From Bacillota bacterium (GTDB taxonomy: Bacteria; Bacillota; UBA4882; UBA8346), in NCBI GenBank assembly GCA_023410535.1, contig JAEYPR010000012.1, positions 39,274-103,273 on the forward strand: DNA of 64,000 nt, in the 5' to 3' direction. Shown one piece after another: positions 41,711 to 50,392 of the stretch. The notes below the pieces were generated by a model. The model was given only the letters and a program-made list of their open reading frames with translations. It was not told the origin of the DNA and ran no database searches. The stretch's first letter is position 1; every line of letters begins with the position of its first letter. The position numbers and the translations under genes are program-made.

Positions 41711-42730
41711 TTATGGCTTCAAGATCACCTTGACCGCTTTCTCACTGGGGGTTAACGCCGCTTTAAACGCTTGGTCAATCTCGTGCAACGGCAAGACATG
41801 CGAGATCAGCTTACTGAGATCAATCGCGGCAGTTAAGCCGATGGCGGTCTCAAAATCCCAGCAATACCCTTGCGAGCCTTGGACCGTGATCTCTTGCGAA
41901 ATGAACAATGACGCCGGGATCTGAATGGTCGGTTGCTCAAAGATTCCCAACATCGTGGCCAATCCGCCTTTACGTAACGCGGAAATGGCCTGGACAAAGG
42001 TCTCTTCCCGGCCGACGCACTCGAACGCTTTCGGAATTCCCCGGCCGCCCGTCATTGCCTTAACCACTTCCAGAACCGACTCATTCAGCGAATTGACGGT
42101 CCGGGTCGCACCCATCGCTGCAGCCAGCTGCAAGCGAGAATCGGCAATATCGGAGATGATGATTTCTTTAGCGCCCGCCGCCTTACAGACCGCCGCGACC
42201 AGGATGCCGATGGGTCCCGCCCCAATAATGACGACTTCGTCACCTAAGGTTATCTTGGCCCGTTTCACCGCGTGGACGGCCACTGCCAACGGCTCAACCA
42301 ACGCCCCGGCTTCGTACGATAAATGATCGGGCAATTTATAAACATACCGTTGATCGACCACGAAATACTCGGCCAAGGCGCCTTGACCTTTCCGGTAATG
42401 GTAACTCAAATGATCACAGTACCCGTAAAGCCCCATTTGACAAGGAGGACATTTCCCACACGCCACCACCGGTTCCACTGTCACCCGGTCGCCAACTTTT
42501 ACCGTCGCCACCTCGGCCCCGACTTCAATCACCTCACCGGCAAGCTCATGTCCGGCGCTGACCGGCAAAGCCGCCGACGGATGTTTCCCCTTGTAAATAT
42601 GAAGGTCGCTACCGCAAATGCTACTCGCCTTAATCGCGATCACAACTTGCGTCGCCCCGGGATTCGCCACCTCCACCTCGACTAATTCGGCCAATCCGGC
42701 CGATTTGACCATCGCCATCCGGTTTTTCAT
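41711..42730 (-). CDS. Zinc-dependent medium-chain dehydrogenase (threonine/sorbitol dehydrogenase-like)
   Basis: 339 residues. Catalytic zinc site: 'SSICGSDLHIYKG' and 'AGHELAGEV'. Structural zinc: four cysteines in 'CGKCPPCQMGLYGYC'. The Rossmann loop is 'VVIIGAGPIGILVAAVCKAAG', followed by 'IIISDIADSRL', whose Asp suggests NAD preference. It oxidises a polyol or amino-alcohol; the exact substrate is unclear. It is a single-gene transcript with two terminators. Its position beside remnants of sugar-linked genes suggests a sugar-alcohol role, but weakly. Confidence 0.88.
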   Translation of the reverse strand: MKNRMAMVKSAGLAELVEVEVANPGATQVVIAIKASSICGSDLHIYKGKHPSAALPVSAGHELAGEVIEVGAEVATVKVGDRVTVEPVVACGKCPPCQMGLYGYCDHLSYHYRKGQGALAEYFVVDQRYVYKLPDHLSYEAGALVEPLAVAVHAVKRAKITLGDEVVIIGAGPIGILVAAVCKAAGAKEIIISDIADSRLQLAAAMGATRTVNSLNESVLEVVKAMTGGRGIPKAFECVGREETFVQAISALRKGGLATMLGIFEQPTIQIPASLFISQEITVQGSQGYCWDFETAIGLTAAIDLSKLISHVLPLHEIDQAFKAALTPSEKAVKVILKP

Positions 42731-42907
42731 TGTTATCCCACCTCTGTCGCTAAATTACAATTCAGATACTTTTTTCCGATAAAACACCTGTTAAATTAAG
42801 GTTTTCTACTTTACGCTCCCTAATCCTGCCAGAGTCGGTAAAAAAATTAAACGTTTTTTTGGAACTCCAGTTGAATCCCCTCATAAAAAAATTTTTCAAA
42901 AACAGTC

Positions 42908-42936
42908 TTTACAAATGATCTAATTTGCACTAATAT
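42908..42936 (+). promoter_or_regulatory. Rubrerythrin promoter with embedded palindromic operator
   Basis: TTTACA (42908-42913) and TAATAT (42931-42936) are 17 nt apart. Between them CAAAT-GATCTA-ATTTG (42912-42927) is an imperfect palindrome in the position expected for a Fur/PerR-type repressor. Confidence 0.6.
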
Positions 42937-42973
42937 CAAATATGTAATTAATACAAATTTGGAGGATGAAAAA

Positions 42974-43546
42974 ATGAGTCTAAAAGGAACCCGTACTGAA
43001 AAAAATATCTTAACCGCTTTCGCCGGCGAATCCCAAGCCCGCAATCGTTATACCTACTTCGCCAGCAAAGCCCGGAAAGATGGTTTCGTCCAAATCGCCG
43101 ATATCTTTGAGGAAACCGCCAATCAAGAAAAAGAGCATGCCAAACGCCTCTTCAATCTCTTGGAAGGTGGCGAACTGGAGATTTCCGCCGCTTTTCCGGC
43201 CGGCGTCGTTAGCGATACCGCCGCCAATTTGGGCGCGAGCGCCGCAGGGGAAAATTACGAATGGTCGACAATGTACCCCGATTTTGCCAAGGTCGCCCGG
43301 GAAGAAGGGTTCGAAATGATCGCCAAAGTCTTTGAAGCCATTGCCGTCGCTGAGAAACAACACGAAAAACGTTATCTGGCTTTAAAGGAAAATGTCGAAT
43401 TTGGCAAAGTATTTAAAAAAGATCAACCCACTGTTTGGCGCTGTCGGAACTGCGGCTACATCCACGAAGGCCCGGAAGCCCCGGGAGGTTGCCCGGCTTG
43501 CGCTCATCCGCAAGCTCACTTTGAAGTGTTGGGTGAAAATTGGTAA
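42974..43546 (+). CDS. rbr: Rubrerythrin
   Basis: 190 residues: a ferritin-like diiron domain (about 5-145) with two ExxH motifs ('NQEKEHAKRLF' and 'VAEKQHEKRYL') and a C-terminal rubredoxin-like iron site ('WRCRNCGYIHEG...GCPACAHPQAHF'). It reduces hydrogen peroxide in anaerobes with electrons from rubredoxin or ferredoxin. GGAGG precedes ATG 42974. The PerR-type gene follows by 80 nt on the same strand, forming an oxidative-stress unit. Confidence 0.96.
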   Translation: MSLKGTRTEKNILTAFAGESQARNRYTYFASKARKDGFVQIADIFEETANQEKEHAKRLFNLLEGGELEISAAFPAGVVSDTAANLGASAAGENYEWSTMYPDFAKVAREEGFEMIAKVFEAIAVAEKQHEKRYLALKENVEFGKVFKKDQPTVWRCRNCGYIHEGPEAPGGCPACAHPQAHFEVLGENW

Positions 43547-43627
43547 GCGCTGTACACTGGGGACCACTTGGTGTAAGATAAGTTTAAAACGTAAGACTGT
43601 CGTCACGACACAGAACGGAGCATAGCG

Positions 43628-44044
43628 ATGGAACGGCATACCGAGCAAGCGATCAGTAAATTGCTGCTGGATAAAGAGATAAAACCGACTTATCAGCGGC
43701 TGGAGATCATGGGTTATCTTTTTGAACACCGCGTTCATCCCACTGCCGAAATGATCTATGCCGAATTGAAAGAACGGATGCCGACTTTCTCCAAGACCAC
43801 AGTCTATAATACCCTCAAACTTTTGCAGGAAAAAGGCCTTTTGGCGGCGTTGGCCACTGCCGAAGATCAGGTCCGCTACGAAGCCAACCTGATTCCTCAC
43901 GGTCATTTCCAATGTGTTCATTGCGGCCGTTTGTTCGACATTGATATTCCCGATGCGTTTCCCGAACAACAGAGCTTGGCCGGGCACCGGATCCTGGAGT
44001 ACCAAATTACCATCCGCGGAGTTTGCCGCGATTGTTTGGAATAG
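43628..44044 (+). CDS. perR: Fur-family regulator, PerR type
   Basis: 138 residues: a winged helix (about 10-85, 'KPTYQRLEIMGYLFEHRVHPTAEMIYAEL...SKTTVYNTLKLLQEKGLL') and a dimerisation domain with 'PHGHFQCVHCGRLFDI' and 'GVCRDCLE', the two CxxC pairs of the structural zinc site. Placement next to rubrerythrin favours a peroxide sensor over Fur. It may bind the palindrome in the rbr promoter and so autoregulate. Because it is a metal-dependent regulator it could also link to the feo genes (inference). Confidence 0.88.
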   Translation: MERHTEQAISKLLLDKEIKPTYQRLEIMGYLFEHRVHPTAEMIYAELKERMPTFSKTTVYNTLKLLQEKGLLAALATAEDQVRYEANLIPHGHFQCVHCGRLFDIDIPDAFPEQQSLAGHRILEYQITIRGVCRDCLE

Positions 44045-44060
44045 GGTTTACGCTAATGCG

Positions 44061-44096
44061 ACCTCCGCTATCATGACAATAGCGGAGGTTTTTTAT
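44061..44096 (+). terminator. Intrinsic terminator of the rbr-perR unit
   Basis: ACCTCCGCTAT pairs with ATAGCGGAGGT and is followed by six T, 16 nt after the perR stop. Confidence 0.92.
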
Positions 44097-44274
44097 TGAA
44101 TCAGACTGCCCAATATCCAACTAGTTAATCCGCTGCAAACTCCATTCCGTCGCTTTGGGGCGTCTTCGGCAAGCGTTTCGCGCTCTGTTTATTATTCGAC
44201 CGTTTTGGTTAAATTAATCGGGAAAATCAAGTGACTGGTTTTGTGACCAAAAATAAGATAAAGAGTAAATTTGA

Positions 44275-44733
44275 ATGAAGTTTGAAACCAAAAACGAGTT
44301 CAGCCGCGGTTCGATCGCCGGGGCAATCAGCGCCGTGGTCATTTGCCTGTTCGTGGAGGTCTTCGAATGGCTGAAAATTGCCAAACACTGCTGGTTATTC
44401 ATTGCCGGGCAAGCGGTGATGCATTTTAACCATGATTTATGGCAGGGGTCGTTCGCCCTACTGCTGCATCTGGGGATCGGGAGCCTTTGGGGCGTTGTCA
44501 TCGCCTTTATGTTGAAGATGGTTAAAGCCGAAAAGTATCTGGTCAAAGGAGCGGTGATCGGGTTAGCCATCTTCTTTCTTCACTTCGGGTTGCTGGCAAA
44601 GGGATTACACTATCCCGAACCGATGCGCGAAGATCCGATGACCCTTTTCATCATTTTTACCAGTTATCTGATCTATGGCGCGCTAACGGCTTGGCTCATT
44701 GATAAACTGCCGGGGAAAGCCGACAAGGTATAA
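44275..44733 (+). CDS. Small membrane protein, unknown (YqhR-like topology)
   Basis: 152 residues with four membrane helices (about 12-32, 62-82, 90-112, 122-145) and short charged ends. The pattern 'GSIAGAISAVVICLFVEVFEWLKIAK...MHFNHDLW' and 'HLGIGSLWGVVIAFML' resembles small membrane proteins scattered in spore formers, but I cannot assign a function. The ribosome-binding site is weak. It stands alone between the perR terminator and the 21-bp repeat array. Confidence 0.7.
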   Translation: MKFETKNEFSRGSIAGAISAVVICLFVEVFEWLKIAKHCWLFIAGQAVMHFNHDLWQGSFALLLHLGIGSLWGVVIAFMLKMVKAEKYLVKGAVIGLAIFFLHFGLLAKGLHYPEPMREDPMTLFIIFTSYLIYGALTAWLIDKLPGKADKV

Positions 44734-44823
44734 AAAGCGTTAGTTTTTAATTTACTGCGGATTATATCAATCTATTGAGTAATATTTTAAGTTTTACTCG
44801 CTAATTTATTATTTTTGTGACCC

Positions 44824-45010
44824 AATTTGCAATTTTATTTCCTGGATCTTGAATTAAGGTCGTTGGAATATGAATTCCGGTGCTTAGATTTTGAATTCCG
44901 GGTCCTGAATCTAGAAATCCGGTCCCTCAATTTTGAAGATAGCTTCCCGGATCTTACATTCCGGTTCCGAAATTTTATTTTCCGATTGCGGAATCTTATC
45001 AAACACTTCC
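44824..45010. repeat. Second degenerate 21-bp tandem repeat array (about 9 units, inverted orientation)
   Basis: Consecutive 21-nt units start near 44824, with a plus-strand consensus close to GGAATTTTGAATTCCGGTCCT. Reverse-complemented and rotated, this matches the 2665-3020 units, so the arrays are the same family in opposite orientation. As there, the array lies between convergent gene ends (44733 plus, 45053 minus). A 63-codon open frame across it (L-x-x-E-x-R heptads) follows from the 21-nt period and has no ribosome-binding site. Confidence 0.75.
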
Positions 45011-45052
45011 AAAAATGATACTATGGCTACTTTTTTGCTTATTACCCCCTCC

Positions 45053-46162
45053 TTACGTCTGCAACCCCGACGAGCTGACGTTGGCAGTAACCTCCACATC
45101 AATCGGAACGGACGGATAGACCCGTTCCCAGTCATATCGTTCAAAATCCCGGGGCCGATTCTGCTTGAAAACCTCCCCGAATCCCAGATAGTCGCTGCGC
45201 AGCTCTTGTTGGGATTTATGAACCGCCGCCTTAATCTGGCGTTGAATCAGGCGACTGAATAATTTGCCAAGATGTTTCAGATTGCCATCCCGCGAAAGAT
45301 CAACCGCTTTTCCGGCTTCTTCAATAACCATGCCGTTAATTGCGACCTTTACCGCGAAACTGATCTTGCCTGCCTTGAGGTGCGGCGTGATGGTGGTTTT
45401 CAACTTGGTCACCCGGTAGGTATAACTGTTAGGGCCTTCCTTGGCGACGATGATCACTTGGTTCTGCTCCAGCAGCCAGTTAGCCCCCTCCGTTTCCACA
45501 CCGCTAAGCCAGCTGTCTAGTTTCCAGTTCTTATAAATCGCCGCGCCTTCGCTAATCATGGTTTTGTCGCTATCGGCAAGTAGGAGCCGTTGCGCCATGG
45601 CTACTCCATGATTGCGTTTTAGGTTACTCCAAAACCGGAAAAAATGGTTGGTGCGAACCAACGCAAATTGCTCCTGGGTATCAAACATGGCGACTAACTC
45701 GGTGGCAAGCATGCCACTGTATCGGGGCCGAACAAAAAACAACTTTTGAGCTTCATACCCTTTGGTAAATAATAACCGCAGTCGCAACGCCACTTCCGGT
45801 TCTTTCATCAGAAAATTGGAGATATCGTTAAAGCTTTCGCGCCTGGCAATAGCTTCGCCTACAATTAAAACCCGCAGGTGACTAAAGGAGATGGTCCGGC
45901 TGATTCCGGCTTGAATCTGTTCAATCGCTTGCGCGACGCTGTTCCCGTCGCCACTGGCGACCAGACTTTGGGGCGTCGGATGATGCGCCGTCGGTTTCGG
46001 GAACTCCAAAGTTACTTTGTATTTGGCGGTCCGGGGATCATTGGGCAAATCAATTCCCATCGTTACGGCAAAAGCCATGTTGTTGACGTCGCGGACATCC
46101 CAACAACCCGCCAGCAACACCAGGGAGCAAAGCGCGACGAGCAACGCCGGTCCCGTTCTCAT
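45053..46162 (-). CDS. gerC: Spore germination lipoprotein GerC family
   Basis: A 369-residue lipoprotein with signal and lipobox 'LVALCSLVLLAGCWDVRDVNNMAFA', typical of GerAC/GerBC/GerKC subunits, which have 'GCWD..E....'. Later parts such as 'SFSHLRVLIVGEAIAR' and 'FLMKEPEVALRLRLLFTKG' also fit the family. It is the third subunit of the germinant receptor in the spore inner membrane. Its ATG overlaps the gerB stop (TGATG), which is why 46162 is chosen. Confidence 0.92.
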   Translation of the reverse strand: MRTGPALLVALCSLVLLAGCWDVRDVNNMAFAVTMGIDLPNDPRTAKYKVTLEFPKPTAHHPTPQSLVASGDGNSVAQAIEQIQAGISRTISFSHLRVLIVGEAIARRESFNDISNFLMKEPEVALRLRLLFTKGYEAQKLFFVRPRYSGMLATELVAMFDTQEQFALVRTNHFFRFWSNLKRNHGVAMAQRLLLADSDKTMISEGAAIYKNWKLDSWLSGVETEGANWLLEQNQVIIVAKEGPNSYTYRVTKLKTTITPHLKAGKISFAVKVAINGMVIEEAGKAVDLSRDGNLKHLGKLFSRLIQRQIKAAVHKSQQELRSDYLGFGEVFKQNRPRDFERYDWERVYPSVPIDVEVTANVSSSGLQT

Positions 46163-47277
46163 CAGCTGACACTTCCCTTTTTGCGGATGATGGCCACCAC
46201 CAGCGTCAACGCCGGCAGGGCGTAGACAAATACCGGAGTCAGCCACGTGATGACATTGCGAAGTTGGTCATGCCAGGATTGATTCGGCACAAAATAACCG
46301 CTCAACATCGCCAGGAACGTCAGACTATAGGTTGTTATTTTGCGCTGCCGCCAGTGGCAGATATCCGTCACTCCGTGACAAAGCAGATAAAGATAGATCG
46401 CCATCGTTGTGTAAATTCCGATTAACCACGGCATTGTCAATAATAAACCAAACCGTTCCACCGGAAATCCCGGCAGTTGAATCAGGCCGACCACATCGAT
46501 GCCGGGTAGGATCGATTCTTTTATCGCATCAACCCCCAAAATTCCGATCGCCGCCACCGTATTAAACCAGCCAAATACAGCGGGAATCGCATACCCCAGC
46601 AACGCCGGCTTGGTTCCTTTCCCAATCTGCGTAATAAATGGCGCAATAAACAACAGCACCTCCGGCCCTTGATACGCCCCGAGAAAATAAAACGCCCCCT
46701 TAAATATGGGTACAATCCCTCCACCAAAAACCGGCAGGAAATTATTCAATTCGATGGACCGAACGAATAAAACCGCCAACATCACCAGAGGCAACAGCAG
46801 AAAAGGCGCCATGAGTTGGAAAAAACGCACGATCGGCGTGATGCCGTTCGCAATCAACCAGGTCAAAGAGACGGCAAAGATCAACAGCGGTATCAAACTC
46901 GGGGTTTTCGGAAGAAACAACAGCCGGTTGGCCGACATGGTCTCATGAAATAAAGCCGTTAAAAACAGCATGAAAAAACCGAGATATCCAACGGAAAACC
47001 CGGTTCCGATCAGCTTTCCCCAAACGATCCGCAAATACTCGAAATAGCTTTTGCCGGTAAAACGCGTCGCCAATTTAATGTTCAAATACACGAAACCCAT
47101 ACCGATTAACGCGCCGAGGATCACCCCAAGCCAGGCATCTTGTTTAGCGGCCGCCACCGTGTTTTTGGAAAAGGTGAAAACCTCATACTCAATAATAGTG
47201 ATGGTTAAAACCAGCGTGAGCGTCCAGGGATCAAATTGTTCCTCCGCCTTCGGCTCAACCTCAACGAGGGTTTTCAT
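46162..47277 (-). CDS. gerB: Spore germination permease GerB family
   Basis: 371 residues with about ten membrane helices, related to amino acid permeases ('LTLVLTITIIEYEVFTFSKNTVAAAKQDAWLGVILGALIG'). It is the putative germinant-binding subunit of the receptor complex. ATG 47277 has AGAGG upstream and lies inside the end of gerA (17-nt overlap). The three overlapping genes show tight co-translation. Confidence 0.92.
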   Translation of the reverse strand: MKTLVEVEPKAEEQFDPWTLTLVLTITIIEYEVFTFSKNTVAAAKQDAWLGVILGALIGMGFVYLNIKLATRFTGKSYFEYLRIVWGKLIGTGFSVGYLGFFMLFLTALFHETMSANRLLFLPKTPSLIPLLIFAVSLTWLIANGITPIVRFFQLMAPFLLLPLVMLAVLFVRSIELNNFLPVFGGGIVPIFKGAFYFLGAYQGPEVLLFIAPFITQIGKGTKPALLGYAIPAVFGWFNTVAAIGILGVDAIKESILPGIDVVGLIQLPGFPVERFGLLLTMPWLIGIYTTMAIYLYLLCHGVTDICHWRQRKITTYSLTFLAMLSGYFVPNQSWHDQLRNVITWLTPVFVYALPALTLVVAIIRKKGSVS

Positions 47278-48460
47278 CGTCCAACCTCTTTCCTTGGGGC
47301 TTAAATGTCTCGTCCATCGGCATCTCTTTGGTATTTTGCCGGAGGATGGTGTGTCCCCAGCCACTGGGTTCCAACGGTGCCAGCGGAGCCAGATACGGAA
47401 TAGCAAACGATTTTAGATTGACCAAATGAATGCAGATGATAAAAAACGCTGAGGCGAACCCGAATAGTCCGAAAAAACTCGACATAATCATGGTAAAAAA
47501 CTGAAAGATCCGGATCGCCGACCGTAAATCATAATCGGGAATGGCAAATGAAGAGATGACCGTCAGGGTAGTTACGATCACCACCAAAGCGCCCACCAAA
47601 TGGGAGTGCAACCCGGCCATAATCAATGCGATTCCCGAAAACAACGCGATCGTCGAACCCAATTGGGTCGGCATCCGGATCATCATCATCCGGATTGCCT
47701 CCGTGATCCCCATCATCATAAACGCTTCGAAATAAATGGGAAACGGCGTCCACTCCCGGGCATTGATACTTAAAAGCAACAACCGGGTCGGGACCAGTTG
47801 CGGGTTATAAGAGAACAAGGCAATATAAAATCCCGGCAAACATAAGGCAAACAACAGCATGATATAACGGGCTATTTTAAAAAAGCTGGTAGCAAAAGGC
47901 CAACGGGAGTAGGCGTCATCCGGGGTGTCCATTAGTTCAAAGAAGGTACAGGGGGCAACCAGGACGTCGGGACTCCCGTCCAGGAGAATCGCCACTCGCC
48001 CCTGCCATAACGCCGACTGCACGTTGTCAAGCCGGTTGGTGACCTCGACTTGAGGGAAGGGACTCCAGCCGCAATCCTCGATATTGCGCTGGATATAGCT
48101 TGCGTCAAACAAACTTGGCGTGCGAATCGCCCTGACCCGTTGCCTGACCTCTTTGACAATTTCCAAATTCGCCACGTGGTCAAGGTAGACCAGGACAACT
48201 TGTTTGGCGGCCGAACTGCCCACCCGATACGTCTCGGCGACCAAGTGGCCGGTGGGTACCAAATATTTGATTAACTCCAGGTTGAACGGGGCGTCTTCGA
48301 CGAAACGCAGTTTCGGTCCGCGCAACAGGTGCCGGTTGTCGCGGGCGGCCGGATTGACAATCAATGATTTTGAGGGGTTTTCTTTCAATTCAACCTGGGC
48401 GGCTTGGGGAGCGGGCTCGTCATTTTGGGTTTTTGTTTCGCGCCAACGTTTCAGCATCAT
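47261..48460 (-). CDS. gerA: Spore germination protein GerA family
   Basis: 399 residues: an N-terminal soluble region (about 1-185, 'FNLELIKYLVPTGHLVAETYRVGSSAAKQVVLVYLDHVA', 'SYIQRNIEDCGWSPFPQVEVTNRLDNVQSALWQGRVAILLDGSP') and a membrane region (about 205-355). It is shorter than typical GerA proteins of around 480-500 residues, mostly because the N-terminal segment is reduced. The usual glycine-rich 'PIGQ...IVGALVIG' stretch reads 'PTQLGSTIALFSGIALIMAG' here. First gene of the ger operon. Confidence 0.9.
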   Translation of the reverse strand: MMLKRWRETKTQNDEPAPQAAQVELKENPSKSLIVNPAARDNRHLLRGPKLRFVEDAPFNLELIKYLVPTGHLVAETYRVGSSAAKQVVLVYLDHVANLEIVKEVRQRVRAIRTPSLFDASYIQRNIEDCGWSPFPQVEVTNRLDNVQSALWQGRVAILLDGSPDVLVAPCTFFELMDTPDDAYSRWPFATSFFKIARYIMLLFALCLPGFYIALFSYNPQLVPTRLLLLSINAREWTPFPIYFEAFMMMGITEAIRMMMIRMPTQLGSTIALFSGIALIMAGLHSHLVGALVVIVTTLTVISSFAIPDYDLRSAIRIFQFFTMIMSSFFGLFGFASAFFIICIHLVNLKSFAIPYLAPLAPLEPSGWGHTILRQNTKEMPMDETFKPQGKRLDDENPR

Positions 48461-48794
48461 ATATCCTTGCTAAGTTTACTGCTTACAGGATTATTTTGCC
48501 TAAATTGAAGTTCAAATATGTAATTTGCCATTCCGAGCGGTTGCGACAATCCGGTGTACCAACCCGATCTGTTGCTTTTGCAAGAAACATACCGCCGCGA
48601 TCGACGATCCCCAATCGGGATGGCCGCTGACAATGTCCCGCCATTTTTTAAATATCATGAAACCAACGTAAAAAATATACATTGAATATTGACTTCCTTA
48701 TTTTTCTAAGTTATACTTCATATCATAAATACTACAAAGCATATCAACATAGTAGGTTTTATTGCTCGGGGTCGGGATATAAGGAGCTGACACA
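48461..48794 (+). other. Divergent regulatory region between ger and opu-type operons
   Basis: No gene is seen. It holds the plus-strand promoter at 48689-48717 and a leader of about 70 nt in which CTAC (48735-48740 region) can pair with GTAG shortly after. It must also carry the sporulation promoter of gerA on the minus strand, which I cannot pinpoint. Confidence 0.5.
48689..48717 (+). promoter_or_regulatory. Sigma-A promoter of the osmoprotectant-type ABC operon
   Basis: TTGACT (48689-48694) and TATACT (48712-48717) are separated by 17 nt, about 78 nt before the first start codon. Confidence 0.75.
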
Positions 48795-49436
48795 GTGTCA
48801 AACGCATTGCAAGATTACTTAGCTACGCATGGCGTTGAATTCTGCCAAAAAATATTGGCCCATTTGCAAATCAGCGTATTAGCCGTTGCAATTGCGGTTT
48901 TAATCGCGGTACCGTTAGGGATTGCTTGTTCCCGTCGGCAGCGGGTCCAATGGCTGTTCACCGAGTTGTTCAGTTTGTTACGGATCATCCCCAGCCTGGC
49001 AATATTGTTTATTTGTATTCCCTTCCTGGGCACCGGCGTGCTACCGGCGACGGTCGCCTTAACAATCCTGGCCGTTCCTCCTATTTTAATCAATACCATT
49101 TTAAGTTTTCAAACGATTCCGGAAGCCATTTTGGAGACCGCCACCGGCATGGGCATGGGGAAGCCGGAACGCTTCTTTGCAGTGGAATTTCCGCTGGCGG
49201 TTCCACTGATTTTAACCGGAATTCGCACCGCGACGATCGAGGTGATCGCTAGCGCCACCCTGGCGGCCTACATCGGCGGCGGCGGTCTGGGAGAAGTGAT
49301 CTTTACCGGTCTGGGGCTCTACCGGATGGATTTGCTGATCATTGGCGGAGCGGCGGTCGCGCTCCTCTCGTTGCTGGCCGATTTAGCTTTTTACCTGATT
49401 CACCAATGCGTTACGCGTTATCAACGCATCGAATAA
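48795..49436 (+). CDS. OpuC/ProW-type ABC transporter permease
   Basis: 213 residues with about five helices and the family pattern 'LLRIIPSLAILFICIPFLGTGVLPATVALTILAVPPILINTILSFQTIPEAILETATGMGMGKPERFFAVEFPLAVPLILTGIRTATIEVIASATLAAYIGGGGLG'. Members import glycine betaine, choline, carnitine and similar quaternary or sulfonium compounds. The start is GTG 48795 with AAGGAG 9 nt upstream. It is the first gene of a six-gene plus-strand run. Confidence 0.9.
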   Translation: MSNALQDYLATHGVEFCQKILAHLQISVLAVAIAVLIAVPLGIACSRRQRVQWLFTELFSLLRIIPSLAILFICIPFLGTGVLPATVALTILAVPPILINTILSFQTIPEAILETATGMGMGKPERFFAVEFPLAVPLILTGIRTATIEVIASATLAAYIGGGGLGEVIFTGLGLYRMDLLIIGGAAVALLSLLADLAFYLIHQCVTRYQRIE

Positions 49437-49459
49437 AATCAATTGGAGGAGGAGTTATT

Positions 49460-50362
49460 ATGAATGGAAAAAAAATTACCGGTTTGATCGCAGTTTTGTT
49501 CCTTTTGGTGACCTTAATCGCCAATACGTTGAGTTTTGCCGCGCCAAGCGCTCCCATCCGGGTTGGTTCCAAGAATTTCACCGAATCGCTGGTTTTAGGG
49601 GAAATTTACGCCGTCGCGTTGGAAAATAACGGGTATAAGGTTGAACGAAAACTGAATATTGCCAGTTCGGTGGTACACTCGGCCATCGTCAGCAAAGAAA
49701 TTGATCTTTACCCGGAATATACCGGGACCGGACTGCTGGCGATCTTAAAACACGAGTTAGTCACTGACCCGCAAAAGGTCTATTCCATTGTGAAATCCGA
49801 GTATTTGAAGAAATTTAACATCGTCTGGTTAAATTACGCGGCGGCCAACGACAGCCAGGGTTTAGTCATCAACCGGAGCGTGGCCGAAAAACTGGGCATC
49901 AAAACCCTCTCCGACCTTCAAAAAAACGCCGCTCAAATTCGTTTCGCTTCTCAAGGCGAATTTGACATCCGTGAGGATGGGCTGCCGGCGTTGGAAAAAG
50001 TCTACGGCAAATTCAACTTCAAATCCAAGGCGGTCTTTGACAACTCCCTCAAATATGACGTGCTCGCCAACGGCAAAGCCGACTTGGCGGTCGCTTATAC
50101 CACGGAAGGCAATTTGGTCGATCAACGTTTCCTGGTCTTAGTTGACGACAAACACGTTTGGCCGCCTTATAACATCGCTCCGGTGATCCGGAAAGCCGTT
50201 TTGGACCAAAATCCGAAACTGGCCGCGCTCCTCAATAAAGTTACCGCAACGATTGATAACGAAAAAATTATCAAGCTCAATGCCGAAATCGACGTGAAGA
50301 AACGGGAATACACCGATGTCGCCAAAGCGTATTACGCTTCGATTAAAGCGAAACTTAACTAA
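49460..50362 (+). CDS. OpuC-type substrate-binding protein
   Basis: 300 residues with a signal peptide (cleavage near 'SFAAPSA', about 25) and a mature start 'IRVGSKNFTESLVLGEIYAVALENNGYKV', the hallmark of the osmoprotectant-binding family, plus 'EIDLYPEYTGTGLLAILKH'. No lipobox cysteine is seen, so it is probably free in the periplasm, as fits a diderm. GGAGGAGG lies upstream of ATG 49460. Ligand-box aromatics cannot be assigned with confidence. Confidence 0.92.
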   Translation: MNGKKITGLIAVLFLLVTLIANTLSFAAPSAPIRVGSKNFTESLVLGEIYAVALENNGYKVERKLNIASSVVHSAIVSKEIDLYPEYTGTGLLAILKHELVTDPQKVYSIVKSEYLKKFNIVWLNYAAANDSQGLVINRSVAEKLGIKTLSDLQKNAAQIRFASQGEFDIREDGLPALEKVYGKFNFKSKAVFDNSLKYDVLANGKADLAVAYTTEGNLVDQRFLVLVDDKHVWPPYNIAPVIRKAVLDQNPKLAALLNKVTATIDNEKIIKLNAEIDVKKREYTDVAKAYYASIKAKLN

Positions 50363-50392
50363 TCGCTAATAACCTGCAAAGCGGGGATTCTA

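Noticed and set aside
44827..45018. 63-codon open frame with L-x-x-E-x-R heptads
   Set aside because: TTG start without a ribosome-binding site; the heptads simply reflect the 21-bp DNA period, which is also present at 2665-3020 on the opposite strand.
48461..48794. SAM (S-box) or T-box leader ahead of the importer/methionine operon
   Set aside because: The leader after the promoter is only about 70 nt and lacks the conserved helices or a T-box sequence.
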